From positions 1-8,307 of the forward strand of contig JAIRLL010000080.1 in NCBI GenBank assembly GCA_031259505.1: a DNA stretch of 8,307 nucleotides. The letters are read 5' to 3'. The stretch is from Tannerella sp. (GTDB lineage: Bacteria > Bacteroidota > Bacteroidia > Bacteroidales > Tannerellaceae). Below, one piece after another: positions 1 through 7,923 of this stretch; within the stretch, counting starts at the first letter, position 1, and each line of letters begins with the position of its first letter. Position numbers and translations under genes: made by a program. The notes under the pieces were generated by a model. That model was not told the origin of the DNA, did no database searches, and saw nothing but the letters and a program-made list of their open reading frames with translations.

Positions 1-2094
1 TCGCGCAGTACGGAGTGGCAAAAGGTAGCTGTGGATTTCCGAACTGTTCCGGTCGGCGTGCGACCAAATCCGCTCTGGTTCTGGAACGATACCCGCGTGG
101 AGCCGGAGGAATTGAAACGACAAATGGCCGGTTACAAAGAAGCCGGCTATGGCGGGTTAAGCATCCTGCCATTTGGGAAAAACTTCAAGCCCGAATACCT
201 TTCCGAAGCCTATTTCGACAGGTATGGGGTCTGTGTGGAAGAAGCCGCCCGACTTGGACTGACGCTGTGGCTTTATGACGAATACGGTTTTCCCAGCGGA
301 ACAGCCGGCGATATTAATGGCGACGGGATCGGGCGCTTCAAGCAGAAGTATCCCGAACATACGTACAAACGGTTAGACAAGACGGAATATCATCCGGTAG
401 CCGGTGCGCCGTTTGTGCAGACATTGCCGCAGGGCGTCGTGATGGCTGTAGTGGCGATGGATACAGTCTCGTTCGAAAGAATCGACCTGACCGGCCTTGT
501 CGATCGTGGAACGTTGACGTGGACATCTCCTGGCAACCAATGGAAAGTAATAGTTTTCAACTGTGTGGATGCTGGCCGTACCATTGTGGACTATATGAGT
601 CCCGAAGCGGTACGGCGCTATATTGAGATGACGCACGACGAATATTACAAACGTTTTGGAACGCATTTCGGTTCAACCATTGTCGGCACTTTTTTTGACG
701 AGCCGACGCTCTATTATGCTGACGGACGTGCCTGGACACCGGAGTTCAATCGGAAGTTTGAAGCAAAATACGGTTTCAGTCCGGCGCTCTACTATCCCGC
801 ATTATGGTACGACATCGGCCGCGAAACGGCAGAAGCCCGCAACTGCCTGTTCGGTTTTCGCAGCGAACTTTATGCCGAAGGTTATCCTAAATTAGTCAGC
901 GACTGGAGCCGTGCGCATGGTGTGATGGCGACCGGACATCAGGACAATGAGGAGGTCGTCAATTGCACGGGTGTGGCTGGTGATTTGATGAAATGTTTCA
1001 AGTTTCAGGATATTCCGGGCATAGATAAAATTGGTGGCCCCCGTCCGGCCGAACGCTTTTACAAGATTGTCAGTTCGGCGGCCTGGAACTGGGATCATTC
1101 CCTTGTGATGTCCGAAACTTACGGCGCTATGGGCAATATCGGATGGAATGAAATCTTTGGCATCGCGATGGACCAGTACGTAAAAGGGATCAATCTGCTG
1201 ATCCCACATGCCGTGTGGTATAACACGGAACGGGTGACGTTTTTGCCCGAGCTCTCGCTTCGTAATCCGCTGTATGCCGACAGCCTGCGCGTTTTCACCG
1301 ACTATCTGGCGCGCCTGAACGCCGTTATGCAGAACGAAGCCCGGTGGGCAGGTGATCTTGCCGTACTGTATCCCGTGCATACGATGCAGAGCGGTCATTA
1401 CATGGATGGTCCGCTGGGACATTACAGGGGTGGAGTGGAACTGCCGGAACTGAACTACGTGGATGTCGGTGTTGCGCTGGCCGACAGTTTGGGGTACGAC
1501 TTCATGTTTCTGCATCCAGAGACGCTTGACGAACAGTGTCGCGTCGAAAAAGGTGCACTGTACTTAGACAACGAGGTACAGTACAATTCGTTTCGCACAC
1601 TGATTATCCCGGCCGTCACAACTGTCTCGCTGAGCAATCTTGAAAAGATACAGGCCTTTGCACAGGCGGGCGGACAGGTAATTTTTGTCTCGCAAACGCC
1701 CTCAAAAGCGACCCGTGCATCGGATGATGAGAAAGCGGTCGCCATCGTTAAACAGTTACTGGAACGGGAAAACGTGATGTTCGTTGATCGTCCTGACCCT
1801 GCAGAACTGAAAACGGCGCTGTCGAAAACTCAACTGTCGCTGACCTTCACGGGCGAGACCGCCCTGCGCAATATACACAAAACGTATCATGGAAAAAACT
1901 TCTGGTTTTTTGCTAATCCTGATTCTGTGTCGAAATCGGCCGAAGTAGAAGTGGCGGGAGAATACCGCCTGGAATGTTGGAACCCGCACGACGGCAATAT
2001 TGGCGAGACGCTGTCTGTTGTCCGCGAAAACGGGAAAACCCGTTTCCAAATCACGCTGGACGGATGCAAATCGGTGTTTGTAGTAGAAAAATAA
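1..2094 (+). CDS. GH106-like (alpha-L-rhamnosidase-related) glycoside hydrolase, 5' end missing
   Basis: Probable exo-acting glycoside hydrolase related to GH106 alpha-L-rhamnosidases. The reading frame is open from base 1 (SRSTEWQKVA before the GTG at 31) and no ATG is present there, so the true start and any signal peptide probably lie left of the window; GTG 31, with AAAAGG 5 nt upstream, is a weaker alternative. Counting from the first codon in the window: RPNPLWFWND (about 21-30) and LYDEYGFPSG (91-100) are the N-terminal barrel signature I associate with GH106-like proteins. FFDEP (231-235, E234) and MSETYGA (370-376, E372) carry candidate catalytic carboxylates, and LLIPHAVWY (399-407) is another barrel motif. 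A glutamine-amidotransferase-like region and a C-terminal beta domain with WFFANP and ECWNPHDG follow, ending at SVFVVEK. At about 697 visible residues it is shorter than GH106 enzymes of roughly 1000 and lacks a further C-terminal galactose-binding domain. The family-level call is fairly firm; rhamnosidase activity is inferred. Confidence 0.8.
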   Translation, partial: SRSTEWQKVAVDFRTVPVGVRPNPLWFWNDTRVEPEELKRQMAGYKEAGYGGLSILPFGKNFKPEYLSEAYFDRYGVCVEEAARLGLTLWLYDEYGFPSGTAGDINGDGIGRFKQKYPEHTYKRLDKTEYHPVAGAPFVQTLPQGVVMAVVAMDTVSFERIDLTGLVDRGTLTWTSPGNQWKVIVFNCVDAGRTIVDYMSPEAVRRYIEMTHDEYYKRFGTHFGSTIVGTFFDEPTLYYADGRAWTPEFNRKFEAKYGFSPALYYPALWYDIGRETAEARNCLFGFRSELYAEGYPKLVSDWSRAHGVMATGHQDNEEVVNCTGVAGDLMKCFKFQDIPGIDKIGGPRPAERFYKIVSSAAWNWDHSLVMSETYGAMGNIGWNEIFGIAMDQYVKGINLLIPHAVWYNTERVTFLPELSLRNPLYADSLRVFTDYLARLNAVMQNEARWAGDLAVLYPVHTMQSGHYMDGPLGHYRGGVELPELNYVDVGVALADSLGYDFMFLHPETLDEQCRVEKGALYLDNEVQYNSFRTLIIPAVTTVSLSNLEKIQAFAQAGGQVIFVSQTPSKATRASDDEKAVAIVKQLLERENVMFVDRPDPAELKTALSKTQLSLTFTGETALRNIHKTYHGKNFWFFANPDSVSKSAEVEVAGEYRLECWNPHDGNIGETLSVVRENGKTRFQITLDGCKSVFVVEK

Positions 2095-2145
2095 TCTGTC
2101 GAACAGAATTTATAAATCATTGAATCATTAAAAATTTAAACAGCT

Positions 2146-2289
2146 ATGTTACACAAAAGAAATTTCATTCCAGCTCTTATTGCCGTGTATTTGTTGTGTT
2201 CCTGTTGCGCAGGCTCCGGTTCCGACTGTGGGCAGTTCGCAAAGGAATTTGCTCAACCCGGACATGTCATTTTCCGCCTGTTTATCTGA
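2146..2289 (+). pseudogene. Lipoprotein signal-peptide ORF, probable remnant of a truncated gene
   Basis: A 47-codon ORF begins with ATG after an A/T-rich leader typical of Bacteroidota starts, 51 bp downstream of the GH106-like gene's stop. Residues 1-20 read as a lipoprotein signal: basic MLHKR, a hydrophobic stretch (FIPALIAVYLL), then cysteines at 18, 20 and 21. Only about 26 residues follow (including GQFAKEFAQPG) before a TGA. Phe-Ala-x-Pro just after a signal peptide resembles the start of GH106-like hydrolases, so this may be the stump of a second such gene; that comparison is weak. Another plus-strand frame stays open from about 2180 to 2503, so a frameshift is possible, but it runs through the terminator and antisense to the next gene and is not credible as full coding sequence. 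A genuine very small lipoprotein is the alternative. Confidence 0.45.
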
Positions 2290-2377
2290 AAAATATAAGG
2301 CCTCGCAAAGACGCCCGGGCGCTGACATGACACTACGCAGTTCCGAAATCTTCCTTAAATTTAAAGGCCAGCCCGAA

Positions 2378-2417
2378 AAAAACGCCGGTAACGGTTCTGT
2401 TCGTTGCCGGCGTTTTT
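2378..2417. terminator. Bidirectional intrinsic terminator between convergent units
   Basis: The arms 2378-2393 and 2402-2417 pair over 16 bp with one wobble (T2389 with G2406) around an 8 nt loop (2394-2401). The core CGCCGG/CCGGCG is G+C rich and the outer five pairs are A-T, so both strands show a G+C stem ending in a run of five T. It lies between the plus-strand GH106-like unit and the stop of the minus-strand Gfo/Idh/MocA gene at 2454, so it should terminate both. Confidence 0.85.
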
Positions 2418-2453
2418 GCAGTGTCTATGATTATCTTTATGCCTCTCCGCTTA

Positions 2454-3935
2454 TCACATATTCAGTGTATCCCGCTGATATTCTTTTTGCGCCTGCGGTT
2501 TGAGCGAGGTCAGGTCGGCGATTTTGACCGGCAGTCCGGAAGCGATGCTGTTGCGTGCGGCAATACCGATGAGGCATGCAAAGGCGCCGTCTCTCGTGCC
2601 GGCGCACTGCTTGAGCGGGTCGGGCGTGCCGGGGATGAAAATCTGGTCGCGAAGCAGGTCGTCGCCGCCGCCGTGTCCCGACGTGCCGTACGGAATCTGT
2701 ATGTACTGCCTGCGGGCGAAATTTTTGTACAGTACGATTTCGTCGTAATCTCTGTCCTGTGCGGGATTCGATTCCTGAATCCATGCGTCGATACGTCCCT
2801 TCGTGCCGTTGAAGGCGATGCGGTAGCCTTCGTAGGGCGAATAGGCCGTAAGCGAGTAGGATACCTGTACGCCGTTGGCATAGCGTATGGTAGCGGCCAT
2901 CTTGTCGAAGATGTTGACGTCGTTTTTGAATACGCAGCCGTCACGCAGGTAGCCGTCATACTGTTCGCAGTCGATGTAAAGGCGCTTGTAGGGATTGACG
3001 AAAGCCGCCTGCTGACGGTTCACGCCTGCCGCGTCCTGCATGGCTGCCGACATGACGGGGCGGTCTATCTGGAAATAGAACTTGCACTGCGCCGTATGTG
3101 GACAGGTACGGCAGTTTTCGGCGCGGAACGGGCCGTTTTTGCCGTAGAAATCCAGCGAACCGAGTGCGTATACCGATTCGGGGTCGCTGTCTATCCACCA
3201 GTTGAGCAGGTCGAAATGATGGCTTGCCTTGTGAACCCACAGCGAGCCGCTCTTTTCGACCAGCCGGTGCCAGCGGCGGAAATAATCCGCTCCGTGTCGC
3301 GTGTCCAGATACCAGTGGAAATCGACCGAGGTCAGTTCGCCGATTTCGCCTTCGCGCAGCAGTTCCCACAGTTTTGCGCGGTGGGGCGAATAGCGGTAGT
3401 TGAACGTCACGCGGGTCTTTTTGCCCGTACGTTTCTCCGCGTCGAGAATCTGCTGTACCTTCTTTTCGTCCGTTGTCATCGGTTTTTCGGTAATGACGTT
3501 GACGCCGAGTTCCATGCCGCGTGCGATGTATTCGCTGTGCGTAGCGTCCACGGTGGTTACGATGAGCATGTCCGGTTTGGTTTCGCTGATCATTTTCTCG
3601 AACGCGGCCATCGGGTTTTGAAGGTCGCTGTAGGTGGGGCAGTTCGCGCCGATAATTTCTTTCCCGGCTTCCACGCGGCCGGGATTGCTGTCGCACAGTC
3701 CCACAAATTCGGTACTGTCCGCATAGCGCTGCGTCAGCCCGCGCCCCCACATGCTTGTGCCGCGAGAGCCTGTGCCGACCATTGCAAGTTTCAGTTTGCC
3801 TCCTGCCCGGCGGGGCGAAGGAATGACCGGCGCAGCCCGAAGACCGGCCGCCGGATTGACGAGGGCGCCTCCCACGAGAGCCGCCCCTGATGTGGCGAGG
3901 AAATTACGCCTCGACATGGATTGCTTGGTTTTCAT
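2454..3935 (-). CDS. Tat-exported Gfo/Idh/MocA-family oxidoreductase or NAD-dependent glycosidase
   Basis: A 493-residue Gfo/Idh/MocA-fold protein. The N-terminus carries a twin-arginine signal (SRRNFL, 8-13, then a hydrophobic Ala/Gly/Val stretch to about 33), so the protein probably folds and loads NAD(P) before export. The Rossmann domain starts near 48 with VGTGSRG (53-59), then LCDSNPGR (80-87) and TEKPM (149-153), the conserved Glu-Lys-Pro loop. The C-terminal alpha/beta domain has DTRHGADYFRRWH (211-223), HKASHHFDLLNWW (235-247) and NGTKGRID (376-383). An insertion holds C275-x2-C278-x5-C284, with C323 and C334 further on, a possible metal site. Some members of this fold are NAD-dependent glycosidases (for example GH109), but the YPTHG-type motif I associate with GH109 is absent. 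Substrate is unknown; a modified sugar released in this PUL is the simplest guess. It is last in the minus-strand run, 63 bp after the GH43 gene. An in-frame ATG at codon 7 would also keep the Tat motif. Confidence 0.9.
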   Translation of the reverse strand: MKTKQSMSRRNFLATSGAALVGGALVNPAAGLRAAPVIPSPRRAGGKLKLAMVGTGSRGTSMWGRGLTQRYADSTEFVGLCDSNPGRVEAGKEIIGANCPTYSDLQNPMAAFEKMISETKPDMLIVTTVDATHSEYIARGMELGVNVITEKPMTTDEKKVQQILDAEKRTGKKTRVTFNYRYSPHRAKLWELLREGEIGELTSVDFHWYLDTRHGADYFRRWHRLVEKSGSLWVHKASHHFDLLNWWIDSDPESVYALGSLDFYGKNGPFRAENCRTCPHTAQCKFYFQIDRPVMSAAMQDAAGVNRQQAAFVNPYKRLYIDCEQYDGYLRDGCVFKNDVNIFDKMAATIRYANGVQVSYSLTAYSPYEGYRIAFNGTKGRIDAWIQESNPAQDRDYDEIVLYKNFARRQYIQIPYGTSGHGGGDDLLRDQIFIPGTPDPLKQCAGTRDGAFACLIGIAARNSIASGLPVKIADLTSLKPQAQKEYQRDTLNM

Positions 3936-3998
3936 TCGTTGCTTTTTTTGAAATTGTTAAATAATATATTGCCGTAAAATATTTCTTCGGATCGACGG

Positions 3999-5621
3999 TC
4001 ATTTCGGCCCGTCGTAATCGTAGCCGAACCGGTCGAACAGCGCCGTGCCGCCGTCTGTCAGTTCGTTATAGCTGAACAGTCCCACTCGCGTCCCTTTCCA
4101 GAAAGAAAACATCGCGCCGAAATCTTTTCCGTAAGGGATGAAATGCCTGTTGTCCGTACTGTAATAAAAATGATTTTTGCCGGAGACGAAATCCAGTTTC
4201 AGTTTGAGATAAATCACTTTTGCCGTGACGGGCTGTTTTTCAAAATGATTTTTGCCGGTATCGAACGTGTTGATTCTTGTGCCGGGTTGCCTCGGCTGTG
4301 AGAACAAATCGCTGTTAGTTTCGAAAAACAGATAGTTTTTGCCTCCCGTACGGTATACGCCGACAAGGCCGTAGAGCGAGCCGAAGCTGCACAGGCCGGC
4401 TCGCTGACCTTCGGCCATCCGGCTGACGTCGAGCGTGGCCGTGGCTTCGCCTGAAGTACCCATTGTTTTTTGCGTCAGCGTATTTTTTGCCCTCAGGAAA
4501 CTCTCGCTCCGGAGCGCTTTCAAAGAGAGGTAGCCGGGCTTTTCGGACAGCGACCATGCGGCGTTGTCGGGGTTGTGATTGAATTGCCATTGCAGTCCGG
4601 GCGTGGGAGCGTTGAAGTCGTCGTCGGACTGGGGAGCATGTACGGGAAGCGTTTTTCCGGTGGCAGGCTTTTTCCAGACATACACCGGTTCGCCAATGCC
4701 GTTGCGGTCGATGTCGACGCCGATAACCGGCCAGTCGTCATGCCAGTGCACGGGTTGAAGGTGGACAACGCGTCCCAGCGCTCCGGCCATTTGAAAATGA
4801 TAAAACCACCATTCGCCTTCGGGCGTGTCGACCAGCGCGCCCTGATGCGGGCCGTTAACGGAGGTACTTCCCATCTCGAGGACTACCTTTTTTTCGTAGG
4901 GGCCGTAAATGTTTTTCGACCGCAAAATCGTTTGCCAGCCGACCGGTACGCCGCCTTCGGGGATGCTGATGTAATAGTAGCCGTCTTTCTTGAACATTTT
5001 GGTGCCTTCGGCCACGGGGCCGGTGTAGACCGTCAGGCCGTCGTCGAGCAGTTGCGTACCGTCTTCGCTCATCCTGTGGATAATGATGGGGCCTGCTCCG
5101 TGCAGACTGTGTCCGAGGTATGCCCGGCCGTCGTCATCCCACAGGGGGCACGGGTCTTCCCATTTTTCGACGTGTTTCACTTCGACGGGCGGCGACCAGG
5201 GGCCTTCCGGTTTTTCGGCCGTACTCAGGAACAGCCCTTCGGTGGGCGTACAGAAATAGACCCAAAGTTTGCCGTCGTGATAACGGATGGAGGGCGCCCA
5301 CGAGCCGTTGGCGTAGCTGTCGACTTTGTCGTAATCGGGAAAATCCAGCCGCGAATAGATTTGTGCAATGATTTTCCAGTTGACCATGTCTTCCGATTCC
5401 AGCACGGGCATGCCCATGTAATGAAATTCGGAACAGACCATGTAGTATTTGTCGCCAATGCGGCAAACGTCGGGATCGGAATAGTCTGCATTGAGCACGG
5501 GATTGATATACGTCCCATTGCCCTGATCGCCCCATGAACCGGTTTTCGGCTGGGACTGTAAGCCGGTGAAACCGGCTGTCGCCAGCGTCATTGCCGGAAT
5601 AAGAATTCGTAATAATTTCAT
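3999..5621 (-). CDS. Secreted GH43 glycosidase (arabinofuranosidase/xylosidase type) with C-terminal beta-sandwich
   Basis: A 540-residue family 43 glycoside hydrolase, inverting, with a five-bladed beta-propeller. Residues 1-23 form a signal peptide without a lipobox cysteine, so periplasmic or secreted. Propeller motifs appear in order: INPVLNADYSDPDV (39-52; D49 is the expected general base), WAPSIRYHDGKLWVYF (108-123), EDPCPLWDDDG (155-165; D156 the expected pKa modulator), EGTKMFKKDGYYYISIPEGG (205-224; E205 the expected general acid), GWQTILRSKNIYGPYE (228-243) and NGPHQGALVD (256-265; the His is typical near the active-site centre). All three catalytic carboxylates are present. Residues from about 330 onward, starting near DDDFNAP, form a C-terminal beta-sandwich as in two-domain GH43 enzymes. 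The pattern resembles the subfamily-12-type group, where arabinofuranosidase and xylosidase activities occur; that subfamily call is moderate. The start codon lies 24 bp after the preceding gene's stop, indicating cotranscription. Confidence 0.93.
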   Translation of the reverse strand: MKLLRILIPAMTLATAGFTGLQSQPKTGSWGDQGNGTYINPVLNADYSDPDVCRIGDKYYMVCSEFHYMGMPVLESEDMVNWKIIAQIYSRLDFPDYDKVDSYANGSWAPSIRYHDGKLWVYFCTPTEGLFLSTAEKPEGPWSPPVEVKHVEKWEDPCPLWDDDGRAYLGHSLHGAGPIIIHRMSEDGTQLLDDGLTVYTGPVAEGTKMFKKDGYYYISIPEGGVPVGWQTILRSKNIYGPYEKKVVLEMGSTSVNGPHQGALVDTPEGEWWFYHFQMAGALGRVVHLQPVHWHDDWPVIGVDIDRNGIGEPVYVWKKPATGKTLPVHAPQSDDDFNAPTPGLQWQFNHNPDNAAWSLSEKPGYLSLKALRSESFLRAKNTLTQKTMGTSGEATATLDVSRMAEGQRAGLCSFGSLYGLVGVYRTGGKNYLFFETNSDLFSQPRQPGTRINTFDTGKNHFEKQPVTAKVIYLKLKLDFVSGKNHFYYSTDNRHFIPYGKDFGAMFSFWKGTRVGLFSYNELTDGGTALFDRFGYDYDGPK

Positions 5622-5645
5622 ATTTGTTGAGTTGATGGATTAAAA

Positions 5646-7805
5646 TTATGGCATGGGCGACAGATTTTCCCATCGCACGTTCCATGAGCCGTCTTTAGGG
5701 AATCCCGGCGTCGGAACGGTATTGCCGTCCCATCCGGCACACATCATGGCGACGGCAGCAAGCAGTCCTCCATTGCCCGGAAGGTAGATGCGCAGCCTGT
5801 CGTTCTGGTAATTATGTCCGTTCGGCAGGTAAGTGTTGGTTTGTTTGTCCATTAGCAGGGCGTTTACCGCCTTTTCGGGTTCGCCGAGGCGTGCGGCGCA
5901 CATGGCGGTGGTCGGATAATCCCATCCCCACGTATGATCCCAGTTCCAGTTGTTCCATACCCAGTCGAACGTATGGCGCATGATGTCCGGTTTCAGCAGA
6001 GGCGACTGGGGCAATATGCCCACTGCCCCCAGCACAATCATGTGGTCGGAAGTAAAACGCCGTTCCTGATAGGTTTGCGGCGCCGATTCCGCAGCGAGGT
6101 ACAGGCCGTCTTTTTCTGCGAGAGGCGAGATGCGATGGATGATGTCGTCCCATTTCGTATCCCTTTCCATCCCCGCCCTTTCGCGCCACTGCTGGGCGAC
6201 GGAGAGGGCAAAACGCCAGTAGGACAGCTCGAACGGCGGGTTGACCGTCTCGTCGGGGCGCAGGGTTTCCTGTGCAGGGATGCAGCCTTTCAGCACGTAA
6301 CGGTTACCGGCTTCGTCGAGCGTGGCAAAAGAAGCCATAAAGGCGGCGCTTTCCAGCACGAGCGGGAGGTAGCGTTCGAGCGTTTCGCGCGTCGGCTCTT
6401 GACGGTATATCAGTTCGGCCATGTAGATGTAATGCGGTTGCTGCCAGATGAGGAACGAGCCTACCGACGAGGGCGCTTCCAGCCCCAACGGATCGGTCAT
6501 CTTCATCCAGCGGATGCCGTCGAAATGTTGCCGCGCTGCAATTTCGCGGGCGACGGGTTCGACTTTTTTGTACCATTCCATGCTGGGTTTCAACATTTCC
6601 ATTCTGTTCCACAGGGCGAAGTGCACCTGATGCCACCAGTGCATTTCGAGGTGGAATTTGCCGAACCAGCTGTTGTATGTCAGTCCCGTCTCCTGGGGCG
6701 GTTCGGGAGCGGCGCTTTGGATGGCCGTCAGGTATTGCGACAGAACGACGCGGCGTTCCAGTTCTTTGGCGCGTTCGTCCGTGCAAAGCGAGAAATCAAT
6801 GGCGCCACCCTTTTTCCAGAACTCTTGCCAGTGTTCCTGCGATTGCCGTGCCGTTTCGCCGAATGTTCCCGTTTCGGGAAAAGCGTTTTCGGGCGCATAA
6901 TCGACTGTGAACGACAAGTTGTCCGACGAGGTTTCCAGTACGAAATAATGTGGCGACTTCTCCTTGAGCGAGGCTTGTCCTTCCCAGGCTATCTTTACGA
7001 AATAGGTTGTCGTATCGATGTTCCGTTCGAGCAGGGCGAACCGGTCGCCCTGTTCGACGATTTTTGTTTGGTGGCTGTCGGGATGATTCCAGTCGCATGC
7101 GTCGTCCGAATGTTGGCCAGTAGGGTAGGGGAAACGGAGTTTTACGGCTGCACGTTTTTCTTTCAGCAACGGCGATGAGACGGAAGCCGCGAGCCTGTCG
7201 ATCGAAGGGTGACATACGGTGTTTACCTGTACCGTATTGCCCTCTATCGTAAACGAAGAATGGATTTGTCCGTTCCACATGTCTGCTTGCTGATTGATGC
7301 CGGATATGTTGTCGGGCGTGGCGTGGGAGCCGTCGGCCTGCAGCAGTTCCAGCCCTACGATACCCAGATGCAGCCGGTGCGGATTGGCGCGGAAATAGTT
7401 TACGGCCTCCATGCGCTGCATGATTTTTGTCATTTCGGCGGGGTCTCTCGACGGTCTCGGCTGCACGGAGTACAATCCCGGCTGCCCGTGTCCGAAGTCG
7501 TAACTTTCGAGTGTTTCTTCAAACCTGTAACCTTTCAGATTGGGAAAACTGTGCCAGCCCCAATGCGACTGTGTGCCCAGCGGCACTCCCGCGGCGTACA
7601 GTTCGGGGAACGTTTGCAATCCGGTAGCATCTACCGTGACGGCGAAACGGCCGTTGCCTACCGACAGCGAAGCCAGCGTGTCGAACCGTGCCACAGAAGG
7701 ATTGTTGCGTTTCACGAGCGCTTCGCGGTCGATTTTGTCCGTTTGCATTTGGCATGATGCAAATGAAAGGACAATGAATAATATGTTTAATACGTTGATT
7801 TTCAT
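5646..7805 (-). CDS. Lipoprotein six-hairpin (alpha/alpha)6 glycoside hydrolase, activity unassigned
   Basis: A 719-residue predicted lipoprotein. I chose the ATG at 7805 because it gives a clean signal (MKINVLNILFIVLSFASC, Cys18 in the lipobox; Phe at -3 is tolerated in Bacteroidota), while the open frame upstream to 7913 has no signal-like character and covers the candidate promoter. Residues about 35-310 form a beta-rich N-terminal domain (SVGNGRFAV at 48-56). From about 340 a helical catalytic region has dense aromatic motifs: KFHLEMHWWHQVHFALW (383-399), RWMKMTDPLG (432-441), FLIWQQPHYIYMAEL (451-465), IPAQETLRPDETVNPPFEL (509-527), TWGWDYPTTAMCAARLG (625-641) and IYLPGNGG (673-680). The layout, beta-sandwich then alpha-barrel, resembles GH65/GH95-type enzymes. 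By analogy with the GH65 general-acid region (PDEY...NN.YTN), E513 in AQET is my candidate acid. Substrate is unknown; the setting between SusD and GH43 argues for surface or periplasmic glycan breakdown. Confidence 0.88.
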   Translation of the reverse strand: MKINVLNILFIVLSFASCQMQTDKIDREALVKRNNPSVARFDTLASLSVGNGRFAVTVDATGLQTFPELYAAGVPLGTQSHWGWHSFPNLKGYRFEETLESYDFGHGQPGLYSVQPRPSRDPAEMTKIMQRMEAVNYFRANPHRLHLGIVGLELLQADGSHATPDNISGINQQADMWNGQIHSSFTIEGNTVQVNTVCHPSIDRLAASVSSPLLKEKRAAVKLRFPYPTGQHSDDACDWNHPDSHQTKIVEQGDRFALLERNIDTTTYFVKIAWEGQASLKEKSPHYFVLETSSDNLSFTVDYAPENAFPETGTFGETARQSQEHWQEFWKKGGAIDFSLCTDERAKELERRVVLSQYLTAIQSAAPEPPQETGLTYNSWFGKFHLEMHWWHQVHFALWNRMEMLKPSMEWYKKVEPVAREIAARQHFDGIRWMKMTDPLGLEAPSSVGSFLIWQQPHYIYMAELIYRQEPTRETLERYLPLVLESAAFMASFATLDEAGNRYVLKGCIPAQETLRPDETVNPPFELSYWRFALSVAQQWRERAGMERDTKWDDIIHRISPLAEKDGLYLAAESAPQTYQERRFTSDHMIVLGAVGILPQSPLLKPDIMRHTFDWVWNNWNWDHTWGWDYPTTAMCAARLGEPEKAVNALLMDKQTNTYLPNGHNYQNDRLRIYLPGNGGLLAAVAMMCAGWDGNTVPTPGFPKDGSWNVRWENLSPMP

Positions 7806-7848
7806 TGAATGTTTAATAATAGTTACAATACAGTTCATAAAGCCCGTA

Positions 7849-7856
7849 CAAAAATA
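7849..7856 (-). promoter_or_regulatory. Candidate Bacteroides-type -7 promoter element
   Basis: On the minus strand the sequence reads TATTTTTG, an exact match to TAnnTTTG, the -7 consensus of the Bacteroides primary sigma factor. It ends 43 bp before the lipoprotein hydrolase start at 7805, a plausible leader length. I see no clear TTTG -33 box at the usual distance upstream, and this A/T-rich gap could match by chance. It would allow transcription of the downstream enzymes independently of susCD. Confidence 0.35.
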
Positions 7857-7923
7857 GAATTTTTGTCTTGAAAAATGATGAGAACAGGGAACGATTTGTT
7901 GAAAAAATGACATGTTTATTTAA

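Noticed and set aside
15..278. 87-codon frame overlapping the start of the GH106-like gene
   Set aside because: Different frame from the clearly motif-bearing hydrolase; no start context or protein features.
2312..2321. CGCCCGGGCG palindrome
   Set aside because: It is a 10 bp G+C palindrome with no spacer, no T tract and no repeat elsewhere; chance occurrence is sufficient.
2180..2503. 107-codon plus-strand frame starting with TTG
   Set aside because: It starts inside the signal-peptide ORF, runs through the terminator hairpin and into the antisense of the next gene, and shows no domain. At most it marks a frameshifted remnant at its 5' end.
2421..3890. 489-codon open frame antisense to the Gfo/Idh/MocA gene
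   Set aside because: It overlaps a protein with a Tat signal and clear Rossmann motifs. Its own translation shows no family motifs, and long antisense frames are expected opposite G+C-biased codons.
2454..3935. Assignment as a canonical GH109 alpha-N-acetylgalactosaminidase
   Set aside because: The fold and the export setting fit, but the YPTHG-type motif I associate with GH109 is missing and the second-domain motifs differ, so only the superfamily call is kept.
4470..5537. 355-codon open frame antisense to the GH43 gene
   Set aside because: The GH43 catalytic motifs all lie on the other strand; this is a shadow frame.
5934..7178. 414-codon open frame antisense to the six-hairpin hydrolase
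   Set aside because: The translation lacks recognisable domains or a signal, and the opposite strand carries strongly motif-bearing coding sequence.
7806..7913. N-terminal extension of the six-hairpin protein by 36 residues
   Set aside because: The added residues lack signal character, would bury a good lipoprotein signal inside the protein and overlap the candidate promoter.
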